Of a DNA stretch of 64,000 nt, positions 24,806 through 33,949 are shown one piece after another. The notes beneath the pieces are model-generated. The model ran no database searches. It saw nothing but the letters and a program-made list of their open reading frames with translations, and was not told the DNA's origin. Each line of letters begins with the position of its first letter. The first letter of the stretch is position 1. A program made the translations under genes and the position numbers. The DNA comes from Brevibacillus reuszeri (lineage in GTDB: Bacteria; Bacillota; Bacilli; Brevibacillales; Brevibacillaceae): positions 112,868-176,867 of the forward strand of contig NZ_LGIQ01000016.1 of NCBI RefSeq assembly GCF_001187725.1, in the 5' to 3' direction.

Positions 24806-25399
24806 ATGTCTCAGGTCGATAAGAATAGCGGAGAAACAAAAGCAAAAATTTTGCAGGCAACACTGGATTTGATCAAGTCGGAGGGCTTTGAAAGTGTGAC
24901 GGTACGCAAAATCGCAGCAGATTCAGGGACCAATGTTGCTTTGGTCAATTACTACTTTGGCTCCAAAGACAGGCTCATTAATGAAGCGTTGAGCCTGTTT
25001 CTCAGCAGCTTCCAGGGTACGTTTGATGTGCTCGATGATAGGGCTACTGCTCCCAAGCAGCGCCTCAAGCAGTTTTTGACCAGCTATGTAGAAGTCATTC
25101 AGCAATACCCCGAGCTGGTTTCGCGTATTTTTGCTCTTGGTGGAGCAGTCTTTACCTCGCAATATGAATACGGACAATTTTTGAGGAACATTGGCTTCAC
25201 GAAGGTTCAAACCATCTTGCAGGAAATTACCGGCGAGGAAAATGTCGAAGTCCTGATGATGATGATCATGCAGCTATTCGGAGCCGTGTTTTTGCCTGCA
25301 CTGCTAAGATCCATCTTGGCCACAGGCTCCGGCATCGAGGTTGGCTCGATTGACAAGCAGATCGACTTGTTATTTGCACGCTATTTTCACGAAATGTAG
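24806..25399 (+). CDS. TetR-family transcriptional repressor
   Basis: A 197-aa TetR/AcrR protein: N-terminal HTH 'KILQATLDLIKSEGFESVTVRKIAADSGTNVALVNYYFGSKDRLINEALSLF' and an all-helical ligand domain with C-terminal dimer helices. ATG 24806 with AAAGGAGGG upstream; codons further 5' fall in the operator repeats and are not used. It is in an operon with a HXXEE membrane protein 19 bp downstream, the probable regulated function. Ligand unknown. Confidence 0.9.
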   Translation: MSQVDKNSGETKAKILQATLDLIKSEGFESVTVRKIAADSGTNVALVNYYFGSKDRLINEALSLFLSSFQGTFDVLDDRATAPKQRLKQFLTSYVEVIQQYPELVSRIFALGGAVFTSQYEYGQFLRNIGFTKVQTILQEITGEENVEVLMMMIMQLFGAVFLPALLRSILATGSGIEVGSIDKQIDLLFARYFHEM

Positions 25400-25418
25400 G
25401 AAATAGGGGGAGAGACAC

Positions 25419-26060
25419 ATGGACTTTTTGCGAAAATATTGGCAGGATCTAGGTCTGATCGTCGCTGTAGGCGTTGGGATTTATCTCCTGAACGGGTGGG
25501 GGACCATCCCGACAACAGAGGGGCTGCTATGGCTGAGTTTCATCGCGATTCTGGTCCATCAATTCGAGGAATACCGGTGGCCGGGTTATTTTCCTGGACT
25601 ATTTAACGGACTGATTTTCAAAAGTGACCATCCTGAGCTGTACCCGCTGAATCCGCAATCCGCGATGATCATCAACCTCGTCATTGCATACGTGTTTTAC
25701 CTCGTTCCCGTGTTTTTCCCCAGCGTCGTCTGGCTCGGTCTGGCACCGGTTTTCATGGGTTTTTTCCAGTTCATCTGGCACGGCATTTTCGCCAATCGCT
25801 TAGCCAAAACGATCTACAATCCAGGATTGTTCGCTGTTGTCTTCCTCCATATTCCTATTGGCGTATGGTATATCCAGCACATTGTCACAAACAACATGGC
25901 AACAGCAGTGGACTGGATTGTCGGGACTCTCTATTTTATCGTCGCAGTGTACATCCTGATCGTGAAGGGCAATATGTGGTTAAAGAATGAAAACACTCGC
26001 CATGCCTTCTCCCCCCAGCAGCTCGGGATGTTTGGGCGAACATCATTTTTGAAAAAGTAG
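25419..26060 (+). CDS. HXXEE-domain membrane protein
   Basis: A 213-aa protein with about six membrane helices and the signature H-Q-F-E-E (ILVHQFEEYRWPGYFPGLFN) plus a conserved 'PLNPQSAMIINLV' and 'HGIFANRLAKTIYNPGLFAVVFLHIPIG'. The HXXEE family is of unknown function; its conserved His/Glu suggest a metal or catalytic site in the membrane. ATG start with AGGGGGAGAGAC upstream. Terminator follows. Controlled with the TetR gene. Confidence 0.82.
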   Translation: MDFLRKYWQDLGLIVAVGVGIYLLNGWGTIPTTEGLLWLSFIAILVHQFEEYRWPGYFPGLFNGLIFKSDHPELYPLNPQSAMIINLVIAYVFYLVPVFFPSVVWLGLAPVFMGFFQFIWHGIFANRLAKTIYNPGLFAVVFLHIPIGVWYIQHIVTNNMATAVDWIVGTLYFIVAVYILIVKGNMWLKNENTRHAFSPQQLGMFGRTSFLKK

Positions 26061-26070
26061 CGGAGTAACA

Positions 26071-26113
26071 AAAAAGCCACTGCCTGCCGAAATTCCAGCA
26101 AGCGATGGCTTTT
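26071..26113. terminator. Bidirectional terminator before spo0M
   Basis: AAAAAGCCA/TGGCTTTT closing stem with partly paired interior, between converging genes. Confidence 0.7.
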
Positions 26114-26137
26114 CCTTATACCAATGAATTTGTATTC

Positions 26138-27097
26138 TTACAGATCCTCGTCAAATCCTCCAAAGTCGAAATCCATGTCTTCGCCTTCTCCATCTCCGGT
26201 GTCCTCCGAAGCCATTTCCTCATCACCTGACATCAGGTCGCTGAGCAGCATTCCGCCGAGTACACCTGCTGCCATTCCACCAAGCATACCGCCCATGCCG
26301 CCACCACGCTGTCCGTGCTGACCGTATTGTTCTTGCTGATAAGCGGCAAGCGACACGTACGGGATCGATTGTGGATCATTGACATAGCCGGTAATCGTCT
26401 CGATCAGATAACGAGACAGCTCCTCTTCTTTTCCTGCTGCAAGCAAGTCTTGCGGAACAATGATTTCTGCCTTGTACTCTTTGTCACGACGCAGTATCCC
26501 CGAAGCCAGGTCCAGCTCTACGAGCAAACGCAATTCTTCTGGTGCCGTGAAGAAGATAACATCCAGTTCCTTGAGTGGAATCCCCAAATCCGCACCTGAG
26601 AAAAAGGAGAATTCCTGACCGTATTGCGTCAATTTGCCTGAGTCAGATTTTTGTCGCAGATTCAGGCGGTCCAAAGCTCTCAAGACACGCTCGACAGGCT
26701 GTGACGGCAATACCTCAACTCGATCAAAATCGGTCGGATCAAGCGCCATTTCAACATCCAGCTTGGTATGAAGCGCATATTGAACGGCTGGAGTCGAAAT
26801 CGGCAAGCCCTCTGGCATGACGAATGAAAAAGGAATCTCTTGCACGAATGGCTTCGGCTGTACAGTGAAATTGCGGCTGATCGGGAAAGCCTGTACCTGC
26901 CTGGTCACTTCCTGTCCTCTGAGTGTCACGCGCATCAGCATTTGGGCGCTTAAATCAGAAATACGCTGCTCTACATTTCCACCCTCTATTCGAACCACAC
27001 CTGTCATCGTCTCACCCAAACGATAGCCTTGTCGATCCAGCTGCAAGTCAACCTTTGCTGCTCCTACTCCAAACTTAGCCATTAACTTTTTAAACAC
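26138..27097 (-). CDS. spo0M: Sporulation-control protein Spo0M
   Basis: A 319-aa arrestin-like protein; 'VDLQLDRQGYRLGETMTGVVRIEGGNVEQRISDLSAQMLMRV' and 'LPISTPAVQYALHTKLDVEMALDPTDFDRVEV' are typical of Spo0M. After residue ~255 comes a Gly/Met-rich hydrophobic stretch (GGGMGGMLGGMAAGVLGGMLLSDLM) and a very acidic tail (GDGEGEDMDFDFGGFDEDL), longer than the ~258-aa B. subtilis form. Spo0M affects sporulation onset and cell physiology through protein contacts. GTG start with GAGGAGAGAGG upstream. Confidence 0.9.
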   Translation of the reverse strand: MFKKLMAKFGVGAAKVDLQLDRQGYRLGETMTGVVRIEGGNVEQRISDLSAQMLMRVTLRGQEVTRQVQAFPISRNFTVQPKPFVQEIPFSFVMPEGLPISTPAVQYALHTKLDVEMALDPTDFDRVEVLPSQPVERVLRALDRLNLRQKSDSGKLTQYGQEFSFFSGADLGIPLKELDVIFFTAPEELRLLVELDLASGILRRDKEYKAEIIVPQDLLAAGKEEELSRYLIETITGYVNDPQSIPYVSLAAYQQEQYGQHGQRGGGMGGMLGGMAAGVLGGMLLSDLMSGDEEMASEDTGDGEGEDMDFDFGGFDEDL

Positions 27098-27197
27098 AGG
27101 CCTCTCTCCTCACCACATAAGCATATACTTATATATAGTGTACCAGAAAAGAAAGAAAAACGAGGGAACTTTCTTCTCGGAAATGTGCAACGAAAAA

Positions 27198-27221
27198 GGC
27201 AGCATGCAGATTCATGCCACC
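27198..27221 (-). terminator. Terminator after the arginase-family gene
   Basis: On the minus strand GGTGGCATG pairs with CATGCTGCC (two G-U pairs), 6-nt loop, then TTTTTCG. It may end the whole kdp transcript. Confidence 0.72.
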
Positions 27222-27240
27222 TTGATAATCGTCTATATTT

Positions 27241-28098
27241 TCAAACACTGGCTGCACGCGTCGCTAACGCTTCGGTAAGCAGCTGCACAAGCCGCTCTGC
27301 CTGCTTTCCGTCCGTATCCCGAAGTCCGGAGAACTCTGTCACTTCCATACCAACTACACGCGGATCACACAAAACAGTATCGAGTACAGATTGAGCTTGA
27401 TGCAGGGACAAGCCTGTTTCACTCGGAGAATAAGCCGCAGCCATCGCCCCTTTGTGCATCACATCCACATCGAAGTGAACCAATATTTTGGCATCTGCTG
27501 GGATGGATTTCATGACAGCTGTGACCCGCTCAACCAAATGACCACCTGCCAGCTCATCCAAGGTCAGTACATCCACACCATATGTCTCTTCCGGCATCCG
27601 CTGGCACCCGATCACCCTCATCCGATCCGGGGTCCACCCGCTCGGCATAATCCACGTGCCCTCACCCTTCAGTAAAAACCAGAGTCCCATCCCCGCTGCC
27701 CCAATCGAACGCGAGGCAACAGGCATAACAGCATCGAAATGACCATCGATAATTACGAGATATGCCTGTTCCCCATGGCGCGCCTTGTGTGCTTGTGCCG
27801 TTCCAACGATAAGACCGCAATCCCCGCCCAGCATCAAGACAAAATCGTCTGAATCAAACCAATCATACGCTTCTTTTTGCAGCAAATCCCACAGCATGCG
27901 TGGAGCAGGCCAATTGCGAACCGGGGGAATATTGTGACGAGGCAAATAATCAGGGAGCTGCAAATTGCCAGCATCCTTGACTTCCCTACCAGACTGCTGC
28001 AGCTGCAATATGAGCCCCGCCTTGCGTAGCGCCTCTGGAGCAAGCTCTGTTCCTGATACCAATGCTCCTGTATAGTGCGGTATACCAACGACTTTCAC
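27241..28098 (-). CDS. Arginase/agmatinase-family protein with altered metal site
   Basis: A 285-aa ureohydrolase-fold protein. Metal-ligand motifs D-G-H-F-D (IIDGHFDAV) and F-D-V-D (VHFDVDVM) are kept, but the usual GGDHS is GGDCG, so the first Mn ligand His is Cys. This may mean a different metal, one metal or altered chemistry. Substrate could be arginine, agmatine, formiminoglutamate or another guanidine/amide compound. GTG start at 28098; the AGGAGGG site is 14 nt away, longer than usual. It follows the kdp operon by 51 bp with no clear terminator between. Confidence 0.72.
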   Translation of the reverse strand: MKVVGIPHYTGALVSGTELAPEALRKAGLILQLQQSGREVKDAGNLQLPDYLPRHNIPPVRNWPAPRMLWDLLQKEAYDWFDSDDFVLMLGGDCGLIVGTAQAHKARHGEQAYLVIIDGHFDAVMPVASRSIGAAGMGLWFLLKGEGTWIMPSGWTPDRMRVIGCQRMPEETYGVDVLTLDELAGGHLVERVTAVMKSIPADAKILVHFDVDVMHKGAMAAAYSPSETGLSLHQAQSVLDTVLCDPRVVGMEVTEFSGLRDTDGKQAERLVQLLTEALATRAASV

Positions 28099-28149
28099 TG
28101 GAATAGCCAGTCCCTCCTGTTACTTCGGTTTGTACATGCCGCTAGTATA

Positions 28150-28902
28150 TCACAGCTTTTGTTCCAAAAAATGGATGACTTCACAAACCGAGGGCCGTAG
28201 CCAACGATCTGGCATACTCGCCGTCTCTCCCTGGATCAGCTGTGTCGCCAAAGCGTTAGGATGTACATCTGCGCTTAAAAAGTAGAGCTGCTCCCATGGC
28301 TTCGGAATTGCATTCATCGCTTCCACACATTTTCCCACATAGGCTTGCAGCGCCTCCCGATAAGCAGGAGTGGTCAGCGCAGTTCCACACCACACGTCAA
28401 CTCCTGTCAATGCCTTGGCATGGGCAGCATCCAGACTTTTTGCTAGCGAGCAGACAACAAACAACAGCTGATCAGGCGCAAGCTTGTAGCGTTTTTGATA
28501 CTGCTTGGCAAAACGTCCGATCGTCGCATTCCACGATGGCGTATCATAACTGCCCAAATCAGGAATGCATTTGAGCACACCGAGTAGCTGTTCCTCCCTT
28601 TTGACAAAAAGCAAACCATCGATCACTAGAAAAGATAGTCCTGGCAATCGCTCTGCCAAAAACTCTCCCACTCTCTCATGCATGACACGAGAAATTCGCT
28701 GGGAGGATTTTCGCTTTAGCTTTTGCCGCACCCGCATGTCTTCTTCCTCCAGGTAAACCCGGGTCAACTGCGAAAACAACAGTGCCTCCATGCAAGGCTC
28801 ATCCTGCTCATCACGGCTGACGCTTTCTTTCGTCAGGCACTCTAAACGGCTATAGGCGTCTGCCAAGCTTTGATCCCATTGCCCTTTTTTTGCTGTGCCC
28901 AT
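28150..28902 (-). CDS. Hypothetical protein, last gene after tandem kdpD
   Basis: A 250-aa soluble protein I do not recognise. The middle reads 'FLVIDGLLFVKREEQLLGVLKCIPDLGSYDTPSWNATIGRFAKQYQKRYKLAPDQLLFVVCSLAKSLDAAHAKALTGVDVWCGTALTTPAY', an alpha/beta pattern with a core 'LLFVKREEQLLGVLKC' that could be a nuclease-like or nucleotide-binding fold, but no catalytic motif is certain. ATG 28902 with AAGGGGAGA upstream, 14 bp after the KdpD-like stop, so co-translated with it. Its place suggests a role with the KdpD-like protein. Confidence 0.6.
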   Translation of the reverse strand: MGTAKKGQWDQSLADAYSRLECLTKESVSRDEQDEPCMEALLFSQLTRVYLEEEDMRVRQKLKRKSSQRISRVMHERVGEFLAERLPGLSFLVIDGLLFVKREEQLLGVLKCIPDLGSYDTPSWNATIGRFAKQYQKRYKLAPDQLLFVVCSLAKSLDAAHAKALTGVDVWCGTALTTPAYREALQAYVGKCVEAMNAIPKPWEQLYFLSADVHPNALATQLIQGETASMPDRWLRPSVCEVIHFLEQKL

Positions 28903-28916
28903 GGCTAGTCTCCCCT

Positions 28917-31244
28917 TCATTTCATATCGGGTACATGATCTGCCACAACCAGTACATCCATATGTCGCACTTCCCGCAGCAGCCTTTGTATAACGGAGCC
29001 GTCGCGAATTTCTTTCCATCTCGTTCTTGCTGACTGCCCGATAACTACTTGTGTCGCTTGCTTTTCGTTCATATGGTGAACAAGCTTGGAGAACACCTTG
29101 CGCTTGGAGACTGCCTCGTACTGCTCAAACCTGCCTCCCAGCCTCTCGGTCAACCTCTTCAGCTTCTCCAGCTGTACTCGTTCCTCGTCCGTCAATGGCT
29201 GATGATCCTGAACATAGGCAACATGCCAGGATGCCTTTAGCCGGTAAGCAATCCGAAACCCGCGCCGTATCAAGCGCTCACTGTCTGCACGCAAATTCAC
29301 ACAGACAAAAATCACTTCCTGCTGCCGCCAAGGCCCCCGCAGCGTTCGCCGCTCCCATGCTTCCAAGCGTTCATCGACATCATCTGCTACCTCGCGCAGC
29401 GCCAATTCCCGCAAAGCGATGAGATTCCCTGTTTTAAAAAAGTTAGCGAGCGACTGCTCCACCTTTTCCATGGCATAAATGTTGCCCTCCCGCATACGCT
29501 GTCGCAATGCTTTCGGTGAGATGTCAATCAGCTCAACCTCATCTGCCTGATGCAAAATATGGTCAGGGACCGTCTCCCGTACACGAATTCCCGTAATTTG
29601 TTCGACACTGTCGTTCAAGCTCTCAAGGTGCTGAATATTCATCGTGGATATGACCGAAATACCGGCAGACAGTATGCGCGCTACATCCTGATAGCGCTTC
29701 TCCAAGGGGCTTCCCGGCACATTGGTATGCGCCAGTTCATCGACCAGCACCACATCAGGATTGCGCCGGATGATTTCGTCCGTATCCATTTCCCCCAGCG
29801 TGACATTTTTATAGGGAATCTGCTTGCGAGGAACAATGAAAAGCTCACCCACCTGCTCGGTCGTTTCCTTTCGTCCATGTGTTTCTAAGAGACCAATGAC
29901 GACATCAATGCCGTTTTGAGCAAGCTCGTTGCCTTCACGCAGCATCGTATACGTTTTGCCCACCCCCGGTGCTGCACCCACGTACACCTTCAAGCTGCCT
30001 CGCTTGATCTTGCCGATCTCCTCCTCCATTTCCGCCTCACTAAGACGGCGATACGGATTAATTGGTGCTGCTCTGCGTTTGGTTGGCAGCACTCGCTCTC
30101 CGTCTCGTTCAGACCGATCCGCCACGATTAAAATGTCGATATTCTTCGTCTGACGCAAAATTTTATGCACGATGGAGCCGTACCAAATTTCTTCCCAGCG
30201 TGTTCGTTTGGACTGTCCCATGACGATTCTCGTCACATTGTTGTCCATCGCATAAGCGACAAGATCGCCCGCGACCGCTTGTGTCCTGTGAATCGTTTGT
30301 TCTTCGAATACGCCACCCACCTTATCTACAAGCTTCATGATTGCCCGTCGAAAAGTGGATTCTTCCTTGGTCAGCTTCTTGCCCGTGAGACGAAAGCAGA
30401 CAACCAGCAGCTCTCCGCCGAGCCTTTTGGCAACCTGCTGTCCGCGTCTGACCAAAATCGATCCGTTCCAATGATACTGAGCTGACACCAAAATCCGTTC
30501 GGTCGCACCAGACGCGCCCACCATACCGTGCCTTTCCCGGTAGTCCTCCAGATCGTCATTCACTCCGTTCGCTACAAAGCGAAGCGCCAGCTCGCGCAGC
30601 ATATGCAGATTGTCTCTGCGGAACAAGGGGTGCTTTGTCCGTGACAGATTGCCCTCATCCTCCTGCAAGCGTTTGAGAATGGCTTCCGGAGTCACGTCCA
30701 AAAGCTTTACCTCATCCGCCTCAGCCAGCGTATCCTCGGGGACACATTGCTCGATCTGTACCTCGAGCTTGGTTAGCCGCTCCGCCAGCTCCTTCATGCC
30801 GGAGAGCTCATATATATTGACGGTCGTAATCACGCTGATATTGTGTTGCAGCAGCAATTGAACATCCTCAAAGCGAGTGGCTCGCGGCGCATCGGGTCGA
30901 TTGCGATGCGCCAGCCCATCCACCAGCACTACCTCCGGATCGCGAGCAATCAATGCAGAGACATCCAGGTCATGCCTCGATTGACCATGACAGTTCCATG
31001 CCATCGACGGAATTTGCTCCAAGCCTTCCCGCTTTTGTTCAAGCTTCGGATGCCAGGCTTCATCTGCATTTGCCAGTACGACATCGATCCCTTTTTTCTT
31101 CAGACTCTGCCCTTCCATCAGCAGATGATACGTTTTGCCAGAACCACTCACTGCCCCCAAAATGATTTTTAGCCTGCCCCGGTGCATTTTGGAGATAGAC
31201 TGCAAGATTTCCTCCGGGGACTTTTTGCGAAACTGTTCAACCAT
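28917..31244 (-). CDS. kdpD: Tandem KdpD sensor protein without kinase domain
   Basis: A 775-aa cytoplasmic protein made of two KdpD N-terminal units, each KdpD (P-loop) plus USP. Unit 2 is canonical: Walker A GAAPGVGKT (423-431), ETHGR, VDELAHTN (501-508), USP ~643-770. Unit 1 is divergent: GAVSGSGKT (30-38), no ETHGR, and VDGLAHRN so the Walker B Glu is Gly; USP ~250-378. The DUF4118 membrane domain and histidine kinase of normal KdpD are absent, and no kdpE is present. USP domains of some KdpD proteins bind c-di-AMP. Located 24 bp after kdpC; probably a K+/c-di-AMP sensing regulator of the Kdp pump. Confidence 0.88.
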   Translation of the reverse strand: MVEQFRKKSPEEILQSISKMHRGRLKIILGAVSGSGKTYHLLMEGQSLKKKGIDVVLANADEAWHPKLEQKREGLEQIPSMAWNCHGQSRHDLDVSALIARDPEVVLVDGLAHRNRPDAPRATRFEDVQLLLQHNISVITTVNIYELSGMKELAERLTKLEVQIEQCVPEDTLAEADEVKLLDVTPEAILKRLQEDEGNLSRTKHPLFRRDNLHMLRELALRFVANGVNDDLEDYRERHGMVGASGATERILVSAQYHWNGSILVRRGQQVAKRLGGELLVVCFRLTGKKLTKEESTFRRAIMKLVDKVGGVFEEQTIHRTQAVAGDLVAYAMDNNVTRIVMGQSKRTRWEEIWYGSIVHKILRQTKNIDILIVADRSERDGERVLPTKRRAAPINPYRRLSEAEMEEEIGKIKRGSLKVYVGAAPGVGKTYTMLREGNELAQNGIDVVIGLLETHGRKETTEQVGELFIVPRKQIPYKNVTLGEMDTDEIIRRNPDVVLVDELAHTNVPGSPLEKRYQDVARILSAGISVISTMNIQHLESLNDSVEQITGIRVRETVPDHILHQADEVELIDISPKALRQRMREGNIYAMEKVEQSLANFFKTGNLIALRELALREVADDVDERLEAWERRTLRGPWRQQEVIFVCVNLRADSERLIRRGFRIAYRLKASWHVAYVQDHQPLTDEERVQLEKLKRLTERLGGRFEQYEAVSKRKVFSKLVHHMNEKQATQVVIGQSARTRWKEIRDGSVIQRLLREVRHMDVLVVADHVPDMK

Positions 31245-31268
31245 CCTGCAGCCCTCCTTTTTGCTCTC

Positions 31269-31829
31269 CTATTTCAATTGATCCAGAGCCAAATTCAGCT
31301 TCAACACGTTTACCCGTCGTTCCCCGAATACGCCCATGCTTCTTCCCTCTGTACTTTCCTCAATCAAAGTGCGCAGCTTCCCTGGATCGAGATTTCTCGC
31401 CTTGGCCACTCGCTCCACCTGGATGAGAGCAGCCTCTGGGGAGATATGCGGGTCGAGTCCAGAGCCTGAGTTGGTCAGTAAATCCGCAGGGATGTCTTCC
31501 TTCTTCACATCGGGGTTCGCTTTTAAAAAGGCAGCGATATCCGCTTGTGTGCGCTCGATCAGTGCCGGATTGGACGGGGCATAGTTGTTGGAGCCTGACC
31601 CCGCCGCATTGTTATCAATCGAAGACACGCGTCCCGAAAAATATTTTGGATCAGAGAAGGTTTGCCCGATCAGCTCAGAGCCAACTACCTTTCCACTCGC
31701 ATCCGTGATCAAGCTGCCACTCGCTTTTGCTGGCATGACGACTTGCGCAATTCCCGTCATCGCAAGCGGGTAAACAAGACCACAGATCAATAACAAGACC
31801 AGACTGAGACGAAGATTGGTAAGCAGCAT
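31269..31829 (-). CDS. kdpC: K+-transporting ATPase subunit KdpC
   Basis: A 186-aa subunit with one N-terminal membrane helix and the family core 'VVGSELIGQTFSDPKYFSGRVSSIDNNAAGSGSNNYAPSNPAL ... LTNSGSGLDPHISPEAALIQVERVAKAR'. KdpC bridges KdpA and KdpB and tunes ATP affinity. ATG start, 36 bp after kdpB. Length is normal (~190). Confidence 0.95.
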   Translation of the reverse strand: MLLTNLRLSLVLLLICGLVYPLAMTGIAQVVMPAKASGSLITDASGKVVGSELIGQTFSDPKYFSGRVSSIDNNAAGSGSNNYAPSNPALIERTQADIAAFLKANPDVKKEDIPADLLTNSGSGLDPHISPEAALIQVERVAKARNLDPGKLRTLIEESTEGRSMGVFGERRVNVLKLNLALDQLK

Positions 31830-31865
31830 ATGTCTTCACCCTTGCTTTCCTTATACATAAGTTGG

Positions 31866-33905
31866 TTACACCAGATTCAATCCGACTAGCACCAGATCGA
31901 TCAGCTTGATTGCTACAAAAGGAACCGCGATTCCTCCCAAGCCGTAGATGACCAGGTTGCGGCTAAGCAGCTTCGTCGCACTCATTGGCGAGTACTTCAC
32001 GCCCTTCATTGCCAGCGGAATCAGGATCGGAATGATAATCGCGTTAAAAATCAGCGCAGACAAAATCGCACTTTGCGGCGTAGCAAGACCCATGATATTC
32101 AAGGCACTCATTTGCGGAATGGCGAGCATAAACATCGCGGGAATGATCGCAAAGTATTTCGCCACATCGTTTGCGATACTAAAGGTCGTCAAGGCTCCGC
32201 GCGTCATCAACAGCTGCTTGCCGATCGCCACCACTTCAATAATTTTGGTCGGATCGGAATCGAGATCGACCATGTTCGCAGCTTCCTTCGCAGCGATCGT
32301 GCCGCTGTTCATCGCGAGGCCAACATCGGCTTGCGCAAGAGCAGGCGCGTCATTCGTTCCATCTCCAGTCATGGCAACCAGCTTGCCTTCTGCCTGTTCA
32401 TTGCGAATCAGTGCAATTTTGTCTTCCGGCTTCGCCTCTGCGACGAAGTCATCGACCCCTGCTTCGCGAGCAATCGTTGCAGCCGTCAGCGGGTTATCCC
32501 CCGTACACATGACCGTCCGAATTCCCATGCGGCGCAATTCCTCAAATCGCTCACGCATACCAGGCTTCACTGTGTCTTTTAAATAAATCAGCCCGAAAAT
32601 ATTGGCTCCAGCTGCGACAGCTAGTGGCGTTCCTCCGGCTGTCGCAATTTTCGCGGCCTTTTCCTCCAGATCAGTCGGAATGCTTCCGCCTTGCGAAGCA
32701 ACATATTGCTTGATCGCGTCCACCGCGCCTTTACGGATCGTGGTTCCATCAGCTAAATCCGTACCACTCATCCGCGTCTCTGCCTTAAATTCCACGCCCT
32801 CCGAGCCGGGCAGCTCAAATTCTTTGGCATCTACACCAAGCTTTTTCGCCAGCTCAATAATTGAGCGTCCTTCTGGAGTCTCATCGTAAATCGAGCTTTT
32901 TGCAGCCATTTTGTTCAACACTTCCTGTGTCGCCTGACCCACTGGCATAAACTCAGCTGCCATCCGGTTTCCAAATGTAATCGTCCCGGTCTTATCGAGA
33001 ATGATCGTATTGATATCGCCCGAAGCTTCCACTGCTTTCCCGGACATCGCAATCACGTTAAACTGTGTGACCCGGTCCATTCCGGCAATTCCGATCGCAG
33101 ACAGCAAGCCGCCAATTGTCGTCGGAATCAGGCAAACAAGCAGGGCAACCAGTGTTGCAATCGGGATCGCCGCATGGACATAGGCTGCAATTGGCGACAG
33201 AGTCGTGCAAACAATCACAAAGATCAGAGTGAGACTGACGAGCAGCGTACCTAGCGCAATCTCATTCGGTGTTTTTTGACGTTTCGCTCCTTCTACCAGT
33301 GAAATCATTCGATCCAGGAATGATTCGCCAGGATCAGTCGTCACACGTACGCGGATACTGTCACTGACGACACGTGTTCCTCCTGTGACGGAGCTGAAAT
33401 CACCTCCAGCCTCCTTAATGACTGGTGCAGACTCACCGGTAATGGCCGACTCGTCAACGGAAGCGACACCCTGGGTGATTTCACCATCGCTTGGGATCAG
33501 TTCGCCCGCATCAACGACAACTATATCCCCTTTTCGCAGTTCAGTTGAGCTGACTACCTGGATGGAGCCGTCTTTTGCGACTTTGCGTGCTTTTGTATCC
33601 TGCTTTGTTTTTTTCAGACTCGCAGCCTGTGCCTTGCCGCGTCCCTCTGCGAGTGCCTCGGCGAAGTTGGCGAACAAAATTGTCACGAACAAAATCAGGG
33701 TAACGACACCGTTATACAGAGCGTCTGATGCTCCCCCAAAAAGTCCTGGGAAAATCGTGAGCAGCAGGGTAATCACAAACCCTACCTCGACCACGAACAT
33801 GACCGGATTTTTCATCATCACACGCGGGTCGAGCTTCTTGAAAGCACTGACTAACGCCTGGCGATATATATCTTTGGGAAGCGCAACCGTGCGCGTTCTA
33901 CTCAT
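31866..33905 (-). CDS. kdpB: K+-transporting ATPase subunit KdpB
   Basis: A 679-aa P1A-type ATPase. TGES (SAITGESAPV), helix 4 motif CLIPTTIGGLLSAIGIAGMDR, phosphorylation site DKTGTITFGNR, and GDGTNDAPALAQADVG are present, along with the serine of the TGES loop. It powers K+ import through KdpA. ATG 33905 is chosen for AAAGGAGATT upstream; the frame continues open beyond. 44 bp after kdpA. Confidence 0.96.
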   Translation of the reverse strand: MSRTRTVALPKDIYRQALVSAFKKLDPRVMMKNPVMFVVEVGFVITLLLTIFPGLFGGASDALYNGVVTLILFVTILFANFAEALAEGRGKAQAASLKKTKQDTKARKVAKDGSIQVVSSTELRKGDIVVVDAGELIPSDGEITQGVASVDESAITGESAPVIKEAGGDFSSVTGGTRVVSDSIRVRVTTDPGESFLDRMISLVEGAKRQKTPNEIALGTLLVSLTLIFVIVCTTLSPIAAYVHAAIPIATLVALLVCLIPTTIGGLLSAIGIAGMDRVTQFNVIAMSGKAVEASGDINTIILDKTGTITFGNRMAAEFMPVGQATQEVLNKMAAKSSIYDETPEGRSIIELAKKLGVDAKEFELPGSEGVEFKAETRMSGTDLADGTTIRKGAVDAIKQYVASQGGSIPTDLEEKAAKIATAGGTPLAVAAGANIFGLIYLKDTVKPGMRERFEELRRMGIRTVMCTGDNPLTAATIAREAGVDDFVAEAKPEDKIALIRNEQAEGKLVAMTGDGTNDAPALAQADVGLAMNSGTIAAKEAANMVDLDSDPTKIIEVVAIGKQLLMTRGALTTFSIANDVAKYFAIIPAMFMLAIPQMSALNIMGLATPQSAILSALIFNAIIIPILIPLAMKGVKYSPMSATKLLSRNLVIYGLGGIAVPFVAIKLIDLVLVGLNLV

Positions 33906-33949
33906 CGAAAAAATCTCCTTTGCCTCTAGTTTCATTGGATAAGCAGCTT

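Noticed and set aside
28917..31244. Assembly error joining two kdpD copies
   Set aside because: The two units are clearly diverged from each other (different Walker A and B), so this is not a simple sequence duplication artefact.
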